DNA of 64,000 nt, from the NCBI RefSeq assembly GCF_000374145.1, contig NZ_KB893653.1, positions 443,495 to 507,494 of the forward strand, read 5' to 3'. The translations under genes and the position numbers were made by a program. Positions 19,047-27,825 of this stretch are shown here, piece by piece (the first letter of the stretch is position 1; each line of letters begins with the position of its first letter). This stretch comes from Neomegalonema perideroedes DSM 15528 (lineage in GTDB: Bacteria > Pseudomonadota > Alphaproteobacteria > Rhodobacterales > Rhodobacteraceae). Under the pieces are notes generated by a model that did no database searches, had not been told where the DNA came from, and saw nothing but the letters and a program-made list of their open reading frames with translations.

Positions 19047-20354
19047 TCAGGCGGGCGCCTTGCGCAGCAGGCTCGCGTGGAAGCCGTCCATCCCCCCGGT
19101 CTCCGGCCAGAGGTCGGGCCGCGTGGAGAGCGCGCCGGAGGCGTCGAGAAGCTCCGGCGGGACCGCTCCGGCGGGCGGCGCCTCGCGGCGCAGCTCCGGG
19201 CGGGCCTTGAGCAGAGCCGTGACGCGCTGCGCCCCCTCCTCGGGCCAGAGCGAGCAGACCGCGTAGACCATCGCGCCCCCCGGCTTGAGCCAATCGGCGG
19301 CGCGGCGGAGCAGGCGATCCTGAATCAGCGAGAGGCCCTTCTCCGGCCCGCCCGACTTCGCGCCCCGCAGGTGCGGGAGATCCGGATGGCGGCGGATGGT
19401 GCCGCTGGCCGAGCAAGGCGCGTCGAGCAGGATGGCGTCGTAGCGCGATTCGGGGCGCCATTCGAGGGCGTCCGCCGCGACGATCTCCGCCTTGAGCCCG
19501 GTGCGGGCGAGGTTCTCGCTCAGGCGCTCTAAGCGGGAGTCCGAGACGTCCAGAGCCGTGACCTCGGCGCCCGCCGCCGCGAGCTGAAGCGTCTTGCCGC
19601 CCGGCGCCGCGCAGAGATCCAGAACCCGCAGGCCCTTCACGTCGCCGAGCATCCGCGCAGGAAAGGCGGCGGCGGCGTCCTGAGCCCACCAAGCGCCCTC
19701 GGCGAAGCCCGGCAGAGCCGTCACGGCGCCCTGAGGCTGAAGCCGCAGAGAAGCTCCGCCCGGCGTCAGGCGCGCGCCGAGCTTCTCGGCCCAAAGCGCC
19801 GCTTCGGCGGGATCGCGCGGCGTGAGATCCAGAGGCGCCCCGGCCCGATGGGCCGCGAGGATCGCCAGAGTCCCGGCCTCGCCGAAATTCCCCTTCAGCC
19901 GCTTGAGCAGCCAGTCCGGGGCGTTGAGTTCGGGATCCAGCTCGCCGAAGGCCTCCGGCCCGACCTCGGAGATCCGCCGCAGGACCGCGTTGACCAAAGG
20001 CGCGAGCCGCCGCGCCGAGCCGCCTTTGGCCAGACGCACCGCGCAATCCACGGCGGCGTGGGGCGCGCCCTTCAGAACCAGAAGCTCCGCCGCGCCGCAG
20101 AGCAGAATCGCGCCCGCGCGGCCTTCGGGCGGCTTGGGCAGGAAGCTCGCGAGGGCGAATTGCAGCCGTCCGAATTCGCGCAGGGCGGCGTAGGTCAGGG
20201 CGCGGGCGAATCCGGCGTCGCGCGGCGGCAGGCCCTCGGCGCGGGCCCAAAGCTCGTCGAGGCGGCGGCCGTCGGCCAGCACGCCCTCAAGGATCTCCAC
20301 GGCGGCGGCGCGGGCCGCCAGACCCGCCTGAAATTCGACGTCGGTTTTCGTCAT
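19047..20354 (-). CDS. rsmB: RsmB-like rRNA (cytosine-C5) methyltransferase
   Basis: A 435-residue SAM-dependent RNA m5C methyltransferase with an N-terminal NusB-like helical domain (residues about 10-135) and a Rossmann domain. The SAM loop DLCAAPGGKT is at 246-255, motif IV DAPCSASGTIRRHPD holds Cys314, and the catalytic nucleophile is Cys367 in YAVCSLWPEE. The RsmB family methylates 16S rRNA C967. The ATG at 20354 overlaps the stop of the M50 protease gene by four bases, so translation is coupled. RsmF-like paralogues are an alternative, but the NusB-like domain favours RsmB. Confidence 0.88.
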   Translation of the reverse strand: MTKTDVEFQAGLAARAAAVEILEGVLADGRRLDELWARAEGLPPRDAGFARALTYAALREFGRLQFALASFLPKPPEGRAGAILLCGAAELLVLKGAPHAAVDCAVRLAKGGSARRLAPLVNAVLRRISEVGPEAFGELDPELNAPDWLLKRLKGNFGEAGTLAILAAHRAGAPLDLTPRDPAEAALWAEKLGARLTPGGASLRLQPQGAVTALPGFAEGAWWAQDAAAAFPARMLGDVKGLRVLDLCAAPGGKTLQLAAAGAEVTALDVSDSRLERLSENLARTGLKAEIVAADALEWRPESRYDAILLDAPCSASGTIRRHPDLPHLRGAKSGGPEKGLSLIQDRLLRRAADWLKPGGAMVYAVCSLWPEEGAQRVTALLKARPELRREAPPAGAVPPELLDASGALSTRPDLWPETGGMDGFHASLLRKAPA

Positions 20355-21073
20355 AGGAAGGCGTCCAGACCTGTGAAGCTGGCGATGAAGGGCCAGCCCG
20401 CCAGACCATGCGCGCCCAGCGTCGCGAAATAGGCCACGGCGCCGAGGCGGCGCTCCTGAGGCGTCAGCAGACGCACGGCGGCTTCGTCGGCTTCGGATTC
20501 GAAGCGGATCAGCGCCATGATCTGCAGGCTCGCGAAGATGCTGATGACGAAAAGCCCCTTGATCGCCGCCAGAATCACCAGAAGTCCGCCGCTGGCGATC
20601 AGGATGCTCCGCGCCAGACCCGGCGGCGCCCATCCGGCCAGCATGGCCCGCAGCACATGCGAGCCGTCCAGAGGCCAGAGCGGCAGCAGGTTCACCGCGT
20701 TGAGCATGCCGATGGTCAAAACGGCGTAGCTGAGGAGCCAGCTTTCCTGACTCCCGACCGGGACCATCTCCCGCGCGAGCAGGCAGAGGACGAGAAGGAC
20801 CAGACTAAAGCCCGGCCCCATCAGCGCGATGTACAGCCGCTCGACCTGACTGCGCGTCGGGGCGCCGGACCAGGCCACCGCGCCGAGAAAGGGGATGAAG
20901 CGCCAGCGCACGCGCTTATGCCCCGCCTGCCGGAAGGCCAGCACATGCCCATATTCATGCCAGCCGAGGGCGAACATGAACAGAAGGGCCAGAATCCAGC
21001 TTCCCGTCAACATCGTGACGACGGCGAAGAACAGGACGGCGAGGATGAGGTCGTTGCGGGTTTCTTGGCGCAT
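20351..21073 (-). CDS. M50-family site-2 protease-like membrane metalloprotease
   Basis: A 240-residue membrane protein with about six hydrophobic helices. The zinc motif HEYGH (His39, Glu40, His43) lies in the second helix, and the third ligand is Asp136 in LLPLWPLDGSH, the LDG motif of site-2 proteases. There is no PDZ domain, so it belongs to the compact M50B-type group. Substrate is unknown; regulated intramembrane proteolysis is the family role. It starts nine bases after the preceding membrane-protein gene and overlaps the methyltransferase gene. Confidence 0.86.
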   Translation of the reverse strand: MRQETRNDLILAVLFFAVVTMLTGSWILALLFMFALGWHEYGHVLAFRQAGHKRVRWRFIPFLGAVAWSGAPTRSQVERLYIALMGPGFSLVLLVLCLLAREMVPVGSQESWLLSYAVLTIGMLNAVNLLPLWPLDGSHVLRAMLAGWAPPGLARSILIASGGLLVILAAIKGLFVISIFASLQIMALIRFESEADEAAVRLLTPQERRLGAVAYFATLGAHGLAGWPFIASFTGLDAFL

Positions 21074-21082
21074 AAGGGCCGC

Positions 21083-22348
21083 TCATAGCGCCTTTTCACG
21101 CAAGGCGCCATGGGGAGCATGGGGGGGAGCATGGGGGAGCGCGCGACGCGGCGGCGGAAGCTCCAGCGGCGCGTCGAGCCGCGGAGGCGCGGCCGCCGTC
21201 GGGCGAGGGGCTTGCGGCGGAGCGGCGGAGCGCGGCCGAGGCCGGATTCCGGCGCGGAAGGCCTTGAAGAAGCTTTTCAGCGTCCACCAGCCCAGCCGCA
21301 GACTCCCCCGGAGCAGATCCCGCGCCACGAGCAGGATCTGGAAGATCCCCGCGATCACCGCGAAAATGGCGCTGGCGACCTTCCATGCGCCCCGCACGAC
21401 GATCTTCGTCCCCCGCAAGGCGCCTTTGCCCAGCACCCGCATCACCGGCGCCGAATCGGCCTTGAGCGCCCGCGCCGCGCGGGCGGCGTCGGCGACGTCG
21501 TCGGCGCTGTCGCTGATCTTGAGGACTTGCCGCGTCGCGCGCCAGCCCCCGGCGTCGTAGACGGTCTTCAGGTCGCCCATCGGGCGGGTCAGGCGGGTCA
21601 GCCCCTGCGCGCGGACCAATTCGCCCGCCTCCTCGGCGCGGCCCGTCCGGCGCAGACGGTTGAGGTCCACCGCCTCGCCCACCGCGCCCCGCAGCTCGCG
21701 CGCCAGAGGCCCCGAGAGCAGGCCCGAGCGCGCCGCCGACTTCGCCACCGAGACCCCGGTCTTGGCGGGCGCCGTGGCCCCGAGGCTGACGAGCATCCCC
21801 GCCTCCAGAGCCAGACCCACCGCCGCCAGACCCACGATCAGATCATTGGGGTTTTCTTTCGGGAGTTCGCGCGCCAGATCCCGCAGGTCGCCGACCACCG
21901 AGAAATCCGAGACCACCGCGCAGCCGATCCCCGCCGCGCCGTCTCCCGAACCGAGGATGAAGCCGCGTCCGCAATCATAGGCCGTGCGGCGGGCCTGAGC
22001 GAAGCCGGTGGTTTCGGCGGCGAGGCGGTCGAGCTGGCGCTGAGGCAGCGCGATCCCGGCCAGATCCGCCGCCTCCTTGAGCAGAACCGCGTCGTCGATC
22101 TCTCCGGCGGCGAGGGCCGCGTCCATGTCGAGCGTCAGCTTTTCGGGCGTGGCCTCGGCCTGAAAGGCCTCCATCAGCCCCTGACGCAGCAGATGCTCAG
22201 GCGAGCGCTCCGAGAGCAGGATGGGCGCCCCCCAGTTCACCAGACTCAGGGCGACGAGGAATTGTCCGCTCCGCCAGAGGAGGGCGGGGAGCAGGCGCGA
22301 GGTCCGCGCGGCGGCTGAGGGGGTCGTCTGACGCGTCATCAGGCTCAC
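21083..22348 (-). CDS. Membrane-associated hypothetical protein
   Basis: A 421-residue protein of unknown function. An N-terminal hydrophobic segment (about 20-45, ALLWRSGQFLVALSLVNWG) acts as signal anchor; a second hydrophobic stretch is near 185-200 (GLAAVGLALEAGMLVSLGA) and a third near 335-355 (ASAIFAVIAGIFQILLVA). The C-terminal 60 residues are Pro/Arg/Ala-rich. This layout recalls conserved hypothetical membrane proteins of alphaproteobacteria, but I cannot name a domain. It is the first gene of the run that continues with the M50 protease and ends at purH, beginning just downstream of the recG terminator. Confidence 0.65.
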   Translation of the reverse strand: MSLMTRQTTPSAAARTSRLLPALLWRSGQFLVALSLVNWGAPILLSERSPEHLLRQGLMEAFQAEATPEKLTLDMDAALAAGEIDDAVLLKEAADLAGIALPQRQLDRLAAETTGFAQARRTAYDCGRGFILGSGDGAAGIGCAVVSDFSVVGDLRDLARELPKENPNDLIVGLAAVGLALEAGMLVSLGATAPAKTGVSVAKSAARSGLLSGPLARELRGAVGEAVDLNRLRRTGRAEEAGELVRAQGLTRLTRPMGDLKTVYDAGGWRATRQVLKISDSADDVADAARAARALKADSAPVMRVLGKGALRGTKIVVRGAWKVASAIFAVIAGIFQILLVARDLLRGSLRLGWWTLKSFFKAFRAGIRPRPRSAAPPQAPRPTAAAPPRLDAPLELPPPRRALPHAPPHAPHGALREKAL

Positions 22349-22400
22349 ATGGCGCCCGCCTCGACGGGGCGCAAGATCGCGCCGCAGACGGAGGGCGTCG

Positions 22401-22427
22401 AAAAAAAGCCGCAGCGAAAGCTGCGGC
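22401..22427 (-). terminator. Strong Rho-independent terminator of recG
   Basis: A perfect 8-bp stem (22408-22415 with 22420-22427) closes a four-base loop and is followed on the minus strand by seven T residues (22401-22407). It separates recG from the next minus-strand operon. Confidence 0.92.
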
Positions 22428-22568
22428 TTGTAAGTCTTTCGGCCTTTCCGGAGATGATGGGACGAATCCCGAAGCGGCGGCGGGCCGCTTGTCTGCGTCT
22501 CCTGAGGGGCGCAGACCTCCGGATGGTGAAGAATCGGAAAGGATTCGTCAAGGCATTCCTGCCTTTCC

Positions 22569-24662
22569 TTACGCGGAAGAGAGGTATTTCACGGCTTCGT
22601 CACGTCTCATCAGATGCAGAAGAATGCGCAGAGCCCGGCCCCGTTCCGAGGCGAGATCCGGCGTACGCGTCATGATCAGCCGGGCGTCGTCGCGGGCGAT
22701 GGCGAGCAGCTCGTCATGGGCCTCCGAATCGGCGTAGCGGAAGGCCGGAAGCCCCGCCTGCTTCACCCCGAGCAGATCCCCCGCGCCGCGCAGCTTCAGG
22801 TCGGTTTCGGCGATGAGGAAGCCGTCCTCGCTTTCGCGCATGGTCTCCAGCCGCTTGCGCGCCGTCTCGCCGAGCGCCCCCGGCGCATGGAGCAGCAGAC
22901 AGGCCGAGCTCTCCGCGCCGCGTCCGACGCGCCCCCGCAATTGGTGCAGCTGCGCGAGGCCGAAGCGCTCCGCCTGCTCGATCACCATGACGCTGGCTTC
23001 GGGCACGTCCACCCCGACCTCGACCACGGTGGTGGCGACGAGGATCTGCGTCTCGCCGCGCTGAAAGCGGGACATGGCCTCGTCCTTCTCGGCGCCCGAC
23101 ATGCGCCCATGGACCAGCCCCACGCGCTCCGCCCCGAAGAGCCCCGCCAAAGCCCGATGACGCGCCTCGGCGGCGGGCAGATCGGAGGCGGCGGATTCCT
23201 CCACCAGAGGGCAGATCCAATAGGCCCGCCGCCCCGAAGCCAAAGCCCGCCCGAGGCCGTCGGTCACTTCGTCGTAGCGCGCCATGGAGATCAGCCGCGT
23301 GACGATGGGCTTGCGGCCCGGCGGCTTCTCGTCGAGCACGGAGAAATCCATGTCGCCATGGGACATCAGCGCGAGGCTGCGCGGAATGGGCGTGGCGGTC
23401 ATGGTGAGGATGTCGACGCCATGGCCTTTGGCGGCCAGCTCCATGCGCTGGTTCACGCCGAAACGATGTTGTTCGTCCACCACCGCGAGGCGCAGATCCT
23501 TGAAGCCCACCTCGCCCTGAAACAGCGCATGGGTGCCCACGAGCAGATGAATCTCGCCCGCCGCCAGCTCTTCGAGCAATTTCGCGCGGGCCTTGCCCTT
23601 GTCGCGCCCGGTGAGGACCTCCAGCCGCAGGCCCGCCTTGGCCGCCAAGGGCGCGAGCCTCTCGGCGTGCTGGCGCGCGAGGATCTCGGTGGGGGCCATG
23701 AGCGCGGCTTGTCCGCCGGATTCCACCGCGATGAGCATCGCCATCAGCGCCACGAGGGTCTTGCCCGCGCCGACGTCGCCTTGCAGCAGCCGCAGCATGC
23801 GGTTCTCTGAAGCCATATCGGCCTCGATCTCGGCGATGGCGCGGGTCTGGGCTCCGGTCGGGCCGAAGGGCAGAGCCGCCCAGACTTTCGCCCTCAGGCT
23901 GCCGTCGCCCGGATTGGAATAGCCCCGCCGCTTCTGTCGCATCTGCGCCCGCATCAGCGCGAGGGCCAGTTGATGCGAGAGCATTTCATCATAGGCGAGG
24001 CGTCGCCGGGCGGGGGAGAGCGGATCGAGATCGGCGCGGCTTTTGGGCTGATGCAGGCTTGTGACCGCCTCCAGCCAGCCGGGCCAGTTCTCGCGGGCTT
24101 TGAGCGGGCCGTCGAGCCATTCCGGCAGGTCGGGCGCTTGGGCGAGGGCCTTGGCCACGGCGTTGGCGATGGTGCGCGGCGCGAGGCCCCCCGCCGTGGG
24201 ATAAGTCGGTTCGAAGGCCGGAAGCTTCTCCGCCTCTTCGGGCGGGAGCATATGCTCCGGGTGGATGATTTGAATCGTTCCGTCGAAATCCTCGCGCTTG
24301 CCGGAGATGATCCGCGTCGCGGCGACGGGAAGCTGCTTCTGGATATGCTGCGGATTGGGATGGAAGAAGACGAGGCTCACCGGAGTCCCCGCCATATCCT
24401 CCGTCTCGACGCGCCAGGGCATGTTTTGCCGGACGGGATTGCGGTGACGCAGGATCTTCAGCTCCAGCGTCATGACCGCGCCGGGAAGGGAGGCGCCCGC
24501 GTCGGGCGCAAGGCGGCGATCCACGCCGCCGGTCGGCAGAATCCCCAGCATGTCGCCGACGCTGCGCGCGCCGAGCTTTTCGAGTCCGGCGGCGGTCTTG
24601 GGGCCGACGCCCTCAAGGCTTTGAGGTTCGGCGAAGAGCGGATAGAGGATTTCAGGGCGCAT
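22569..24662 (-). CDS. recG: ATP-dependent DNA helicase RecG
   Basis: RecG remodels stalled forks and recombination branches. The 697-residue protein has the N-terminal wedge/OB region (VGPKTAAGLEKLG near 19; OB fold to about 200), then helicase motifs: Walker A GDVGAGKT, the DEQHRFGV box typical of RecG, motif III TATPIPRSLAL and the QLRGRVGRG motif VI. The ATG is at 24662, overlapping the flavoprotein stop by 11 bases, so the two genes are coupled. A strong terminator follows. Confidence 0.95.
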   Translation of the reverse strand: MRPEILYPLFAEPQSLEGVGPKTAAGLEKLGARSVGDMLGILPTGGVDRRLAPDAGASLPGAVMTLELKILRHRNPVRQNMPWRVETEDMAGTPVSLVFFHPNPQHIQKQLPVAATRIISGKREDFDGTIQIIHPEHMLPPEEAEKLPAFEPTYPTAGGLAPRTIANAVAKALAQAPDLPEWLDGPLKARENWPGWLEAVTSLHQPKSRADLDPLSPARRRLAYDEMLSHQLALALMRAQMRQKRRGYSNPGDGSLRAKVWAALPFGPTGAQTRAIAEIEADMASENRMLRLLQGDVGAGKTLVALMAMLIAVESGGQAALMAPTEILARQHAERLAPLAAKAGLRLEVLTGRDKGKARAKLLEELAAGEIHLLVGTHALFQGEVGFKDLRLAVVDEQHRFGVNQRMELAAKGHGVDILTMTATPIPRSLALMSHGDMDFSVLDEKPPGRKPIVTRLISMARYDEVTDGLGRALASGRRAYWICPLVEESAASDLPAAEARHRALAGLFGAERVGLVHGRMSGAEKDEAMSRFQRGETQILVATTVVEVGVDVPEASVMVIEQAERFGLAQLHQLRGRVGRGAESSACLLLHAPGALGETARKRLETMRESEDGFLIAETDLKLRGAGDLLGVKQAGLPAFRYADSEAHDELLAIARDDARLIMTRTPDLASERGRALRILLHLMRRDEAVKYLSSA

Positions 24663-25938
24663 GATCTTGAGAATCTAAGGAATTCGGCGGGCTTGCAAGA
24701 TCTTCCGGCGGCGTGAGCCCGAGGCGCTTCGCCGCCGCCCGTCCCGCCGCCGCTCCGGTGGCGAAGCAGGCTTGCAGCAGATAGCCGCCCGTCGGCGCCT
24801 CCCAATCGAGCATTTCGCCCGCGAAGAAGACTCCCGGCAGACGGCGCGTTTCGAAATCCGGCGTCAGCTCCGACCAGCGCAGGCCCCCCGCGCTGGAGAT
24901 GGCGCGCTCCAGAGGAAAAGCCGCGCCAAGGGTCAAAGGGACGTCTTTGATCCGCGCCGCCAAAGCTTTTGGATTGTTGGCGGGGTCTTCGCCCTCGAAA
25001 GGCCCCGCCAGACGCGCCAGAGCGCGCGCCACGGGCGCGAGCCCTCCGGCTTTCTCCAGATGGGTCGAGAGCGAGCGTTTGCCGCGCGGCGCCGCGAGGC
25101 GCTCCGCCAAAGCCCCCAGACTCAGATCCGGGCGCAAGTCGAGGCGGATCTCCGCCGTCTCGCGCAGAGCCAGCTCCGCGCGGATGGCCGGGCCGAGCGC
25201 GTAGATCGCGCCGCCTTCGATCCCGCGACGGTCGATCATGGCCTCGCCCATGACCCGCGCCGCGCCGCAGGCTATGGCGACGCGCTTCAGAGGCGTCCCG
25301 GCGAAGCGGGCGGCGAAATCCTCCGGCCAAGCGACGTGGAAGCCGCTGTTGGCGGCGCTGAAAGGCGTGATCGCCGCGCCTTTGGCGGCCAGAAGCTCGG
25401 TCCATGCGCCGTCCGGGCCGAGATGGGGCCAGCTCGCGCCGCCAAGCGCCAGAACCGCCGCCTCCGCCGCGATCTCCTCCGGTCCCTCGGGAGTCTCGAA
25501 GAGCCATGCGCCTTCGGGCGTCCAGCCGGTCCAGCGGCGGCGGAGACGCAGCTCCACGCCGAGATCTCCGAGCCGCTTCAGCCAGGCCCGCAGCAAAGGC
25601 GAAGCCTTCATTTCTTCGGGGAAGACCCGCCCGCTGCTGCCGACGAACAGCTTTTGTCCCAGACCTTCGGCCCATTCGGTCAGAGCCTCGGGCGGGAAGG
25701 CCCGCACCGCCGGGGCCAGAGCCTTCGCCGCCGCGCCGTAGCGGCTGAGGAAGCGCTCCTCAGGATCGGTGTGGGTGAGGTTCAGACCGCCGCGCCCCGC
25801 GATGAGCAGCTTGCGTCCCGGACTCGCCATGCGCTCGGCGACGAGGACGCGGGCTCCGGCGCGGGCGAGGATCTCGGCGGCCATGAGTCCGGCGGGTCCG
25901 GCGCCGATCACGAGGGCGAGGGGAGCGGAGGAGGTCAT
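24652..25938 (-). CDS. HI0933/BaiN-like NAD(P)/FAD-dependent oxidoreductase
   Basis: A 428-residue flavoprotein. The N terminus has a Rossmann dinucleotide site (VIGAGPAGLMAAEILARAGARV, GxGxxG at about 12-17), then GRKLLIAGRGGLNLTHTD, the signature of the HI0933 family, and a C-terminal FAD segment (GVFFAGEMLDWEAPTGGYLLQACFATG). The family is annotated as aminoacetone-oxidase or reductase-like with uncertain substrates. It is co-transcribed with and overlaps recG, though no functional link is known. Confidence 0.86.
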   Translation of the reverse strand: MTSSAPLALVIGAGPAGLMAAEILARAGARVLVAERMASPGRKLLIAGRGGLNLTHTDPEERFLSRYGAAAKALAPAVRAFPPEALTEWAEGLGQKLFVGSSGRVFPEEMKASPLLRAWLKRLGDLGVELRLRRRWTGWTPEGAWLFETPEGPEEIAAEAAVLALGGASWPHLGPDGAWTELLAAKGAAITPFSAANSGFHVAWPEDFAARFAGTPLKRVAIACGAARVMGEAMIDRRGIEGGAIYALGPAIRAELALRETAEIRLDLRPDLSLGALAERLAAPRGKRSLSTHLEKAGGLAPVARALARLAGPFEGEDPANNPKALAARIKDVPLTLGAAFPLERAISSAGGLRWSELTPDFETRRLPGVFFAGEMLDWEAPTGGYLLQACFATGAAAGRAAAKRLGLTPPEDLASPPNSLDSQDHAP

Positions 25939-26013
25939 GCGCGGGCGGGGCCTTCACAAAGATCGGGAGGCCTTGGGGATAAGCCGCGCCGGACGGAAAA
26001 GCCAGAGCGCAAA

Positions 26014-26048
26014 GAGCCTCCCCCGATCCGGCGGATCAGGGGAGGCTC
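26014..26048 (-). terminator. Terminator-like hairpin after the SIMPL gene
   Basis: A long stem pairs 26014-26029 with 26033-26048 with a single mismatch and a three-base loop. The minus strand continues TTTG, so the U tract is short, but stem stability and position 31 bases past the stop support termination. Confidence 0.7.
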
Positions 26049-26079
26049 CAAAGAAAAGCGGCGGAGTTTCAGAGGCGGA

Positions 26080-26811
26080 TCAATCCGCGATCTGCCAGGT
26101 TCCGGTCACGGTGACGCTGATGCTCTGCTCGCCGCCCGCGATGGGGGTCGGCGGCGCGGCCATCGGCGCGGCGGCGGCGCGGGCGAAGGCCACCACCGGG
26201 AAGCTCGGGCCGGAGACCTGTTCGCTCAGGCCGTTGAGCTTGCCGAGCGTCACGCCGAGGGTCTCGGCGTATTCCTGCGCCTTGGCGCGGGCGTTGAGCG
26301 CGGCCTCGCGGCGGGCGGCCTTGAGCAGCTCGTCGCGGTTCTCGATGTCGAAATTCACGCCCGCCGACTGATTGGCGCCCGCGCCGACCAGAGCGTCGAG
26401 GGTGGGGCCGACCTTGGAGAGATCCGTCAGACGGACGTTGACCGTGTTGGTCGCCTCATAGCCGCGCAGCACCTGACGTCCGCCGCCGCCCTGACCCTCC
26501 TGCACCCATTCATAGCGGGGGCCGAGGCTGAAATTGGAGGTCTGGACGTTCTTATCCTCGATTCCGGCGGCTTTGAGCGCCTCGAAGACGGCGGTCATGC
26601 GGGTCGCGTTCTGCGCGACGGCCTCCTGAGCGCTCTCGGCCTGCACCTGAACGCCGACCGAGACGGTCGCGAGATCGGGGGCCGCCGTGGCCGAGCCCTC
26701 GCCCGAAACCGAGATCAGGCGGTCGTCGGCGAAAGCCGCGGGGGCGGCCAGAAGGCCCGAGAAGGCCAGAGCGGCGGCCAGAGCGGCGGGGCGGAAAACG
26801 AAACGCGACAT
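26080..26811 (-). CDS. SIMPL (DUF541) domain periplasmic protein
   Basis: A 243-residue exported protein: signal peptide to about residue 27 (AAFADD), then RLISVSGEGSATAAPDLATVSVGVQ, which opens the SIMPL/DUF541 domain, and the closing segment SISVTVTGTWQIAD. SIMPL proteins form oligomeric periplasmic or outer-membrane-associated structures in some bacteria and are linked to oxidative-stress protection, but the molecular role is unsettled. AAGGGAG lies six bases before the ATG at 26811. Monocistronic. Confidence 0.88.
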   Translation of the reverse strand: MSRFVFRPAALAAALAFSGLLAAPAAFADDRLISVSGEGSATAAPDLATVSVGVQVQAESAQEAVAQNATRMTAVFEALKAAGIEDKNVQTSNFSLGPRYEWVQEGQGGGGRQVLRGYEATNTVNVRLTDLSKVGPTLDALVGAGANQSAGVNFDIENRDELLKAARREAALNARAKAQEYAETLGVTLGKLNGLSEQVSGPSFPVVAFARAAAAPMAAPPTPIAGGEQSISVTVTGTWQIAD

Positions 26812-26954
26812 GAAAAGCTCCCTTGGAAGGATGGACGTCCTGCGGCGCATATAGGCCGTCCATCATGGCGGAAAAAGAGCCTTCCGGGCGCGGATTGGGG
26901 CGAAAACGTGGAATTTCGCCCCGCGTTCGGAACCGCGTTCAAAAAAGCGGCGGA

Positions 26955-27554
26955 TCACGCGACGGGCGGGGCGCCTTCTCCGGTCATGCGCGCGAGGGTC
27001 GCGTCCCTCCAGAAGACCTGATGCAGGACCACCATGAGGATATGGCCGAAGATCAGCGCGAAGAGCGTCCAGCCGAGCGGGCCGTGGAGCAGGTCGCCGA
27101 TCGACCGCAGGGCCTCGTTGGGGGCCGGGCCTTGCGGCAGGATCTCGAAGCCGAAGGCGTTCAGCGGCGCGCGGGCCATGGCGTGAAAGCGCAGGACGGC
27201 GATGCTCGGGACGAGGATCATCAGGGCGTAAAGCGCCAGATGTCCGAGCCAGGCCGCCCGCCCGAGAACGGAGTCCTCATGCGGCGGACGGCGGCGGGCG
27301 TTGAGCAGGCCCCAGGAGCCTCGCAGAAGCGCGCAGCCGAGGATCAGGACGCCCACCTGATGATGAGTCCGCCACATGGCGCGGGCGGCGGCCTGAGCCT
27401 CGCCGCCGCTCTCCCAGAAGAAGACGCGCAGCAGCACGCTGGTCAATTGCCAGACGAAAAGCCCGACCATCCCCCAATGCAGGAATTTGCTGATCAGGCC
27501 GTAGGCGGCGGGCGAATCCGTCAGGCGAAGAGCGGAGGATTTGGCGGCGGGCAT
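26955..27554 (-). CDS. Cytochrome b561 family protein
   Basis: A 199-residue four-helix membrane protein. SKFLHWGMVGLF (His26), WRTHHQVGVLIL (His64/65) and FGHILMVVLHQVFW provide the paired histidines that bind two b-type hemes in bacterial cytochrome b561 (YodB/CybB family). These proteins shuttle electrons between quinol and periplasmic acceptors, including superoxide in the E. coli homologue. It stands alone between the SIMPL gene and the tad operon. Confidence 0.9.
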   Translation of the reverse strand: MPAAKSSALRLTDSPAAYGLISKFLHWGMVGLFVWQLTSVLLRVFFWESGGEAQAAARAMWRTHHQVGVLILGCALLRGSWGLLNARRRPPHEDSVLGRAAWLGHLALYALMILVPSIAVLRFHAMARAPLNAFGFEILPQGPAPNEALRSIGDLLHGPLGWTLFALIFGHILMVVLHQVFWRDATLARMTGEGAPPVA

Positions 27555-27765
27555 GGGCGGGCGGACTCCGGAAGCGAGGCGGGGGAGCGAGGCGGGACAG
27601 GCGGACTCAGGCTTGGCTGGCCTTCTGCGGGAGAGAGGCGGGTCTGGCTGGGCTGGGATCCGGCGCGGCGAGATTGGCCCGCTCCGCCCGCCGAGGCAAG
27701 GGAGCCCGCGCGCCGATCCGCTCGCTTTCGCGTGAGGGCGCCTTCATGCGCGGCCTTCATGCGCG

Positions 27766-27819
27766 GAGGGCGCGCCCGTTCCGGACGCGCCCTCTGCGGA
27801 GCTTCTTGGAGGAGGGCGC
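27766..27819 (-). terminator. Alternative hairpins at the end of the tad operon
   Basis: Two mutually exclusive stems share the CGCGCCCTC strand: GAGGGCGCG (27766-27774) with CGCGCCCTC (27786-27794), or GCGCCCTC (27787-27794) with GAGGGCGC (27812-27819). They lie just past the tadC stop. No T tract follows, so termination is likely but not certain. The remaining sequence to 27554 holds only short G-rich direct repeats and no gene. Confidence 0.5.
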
Positions 27820-27825
27820 GGCGCC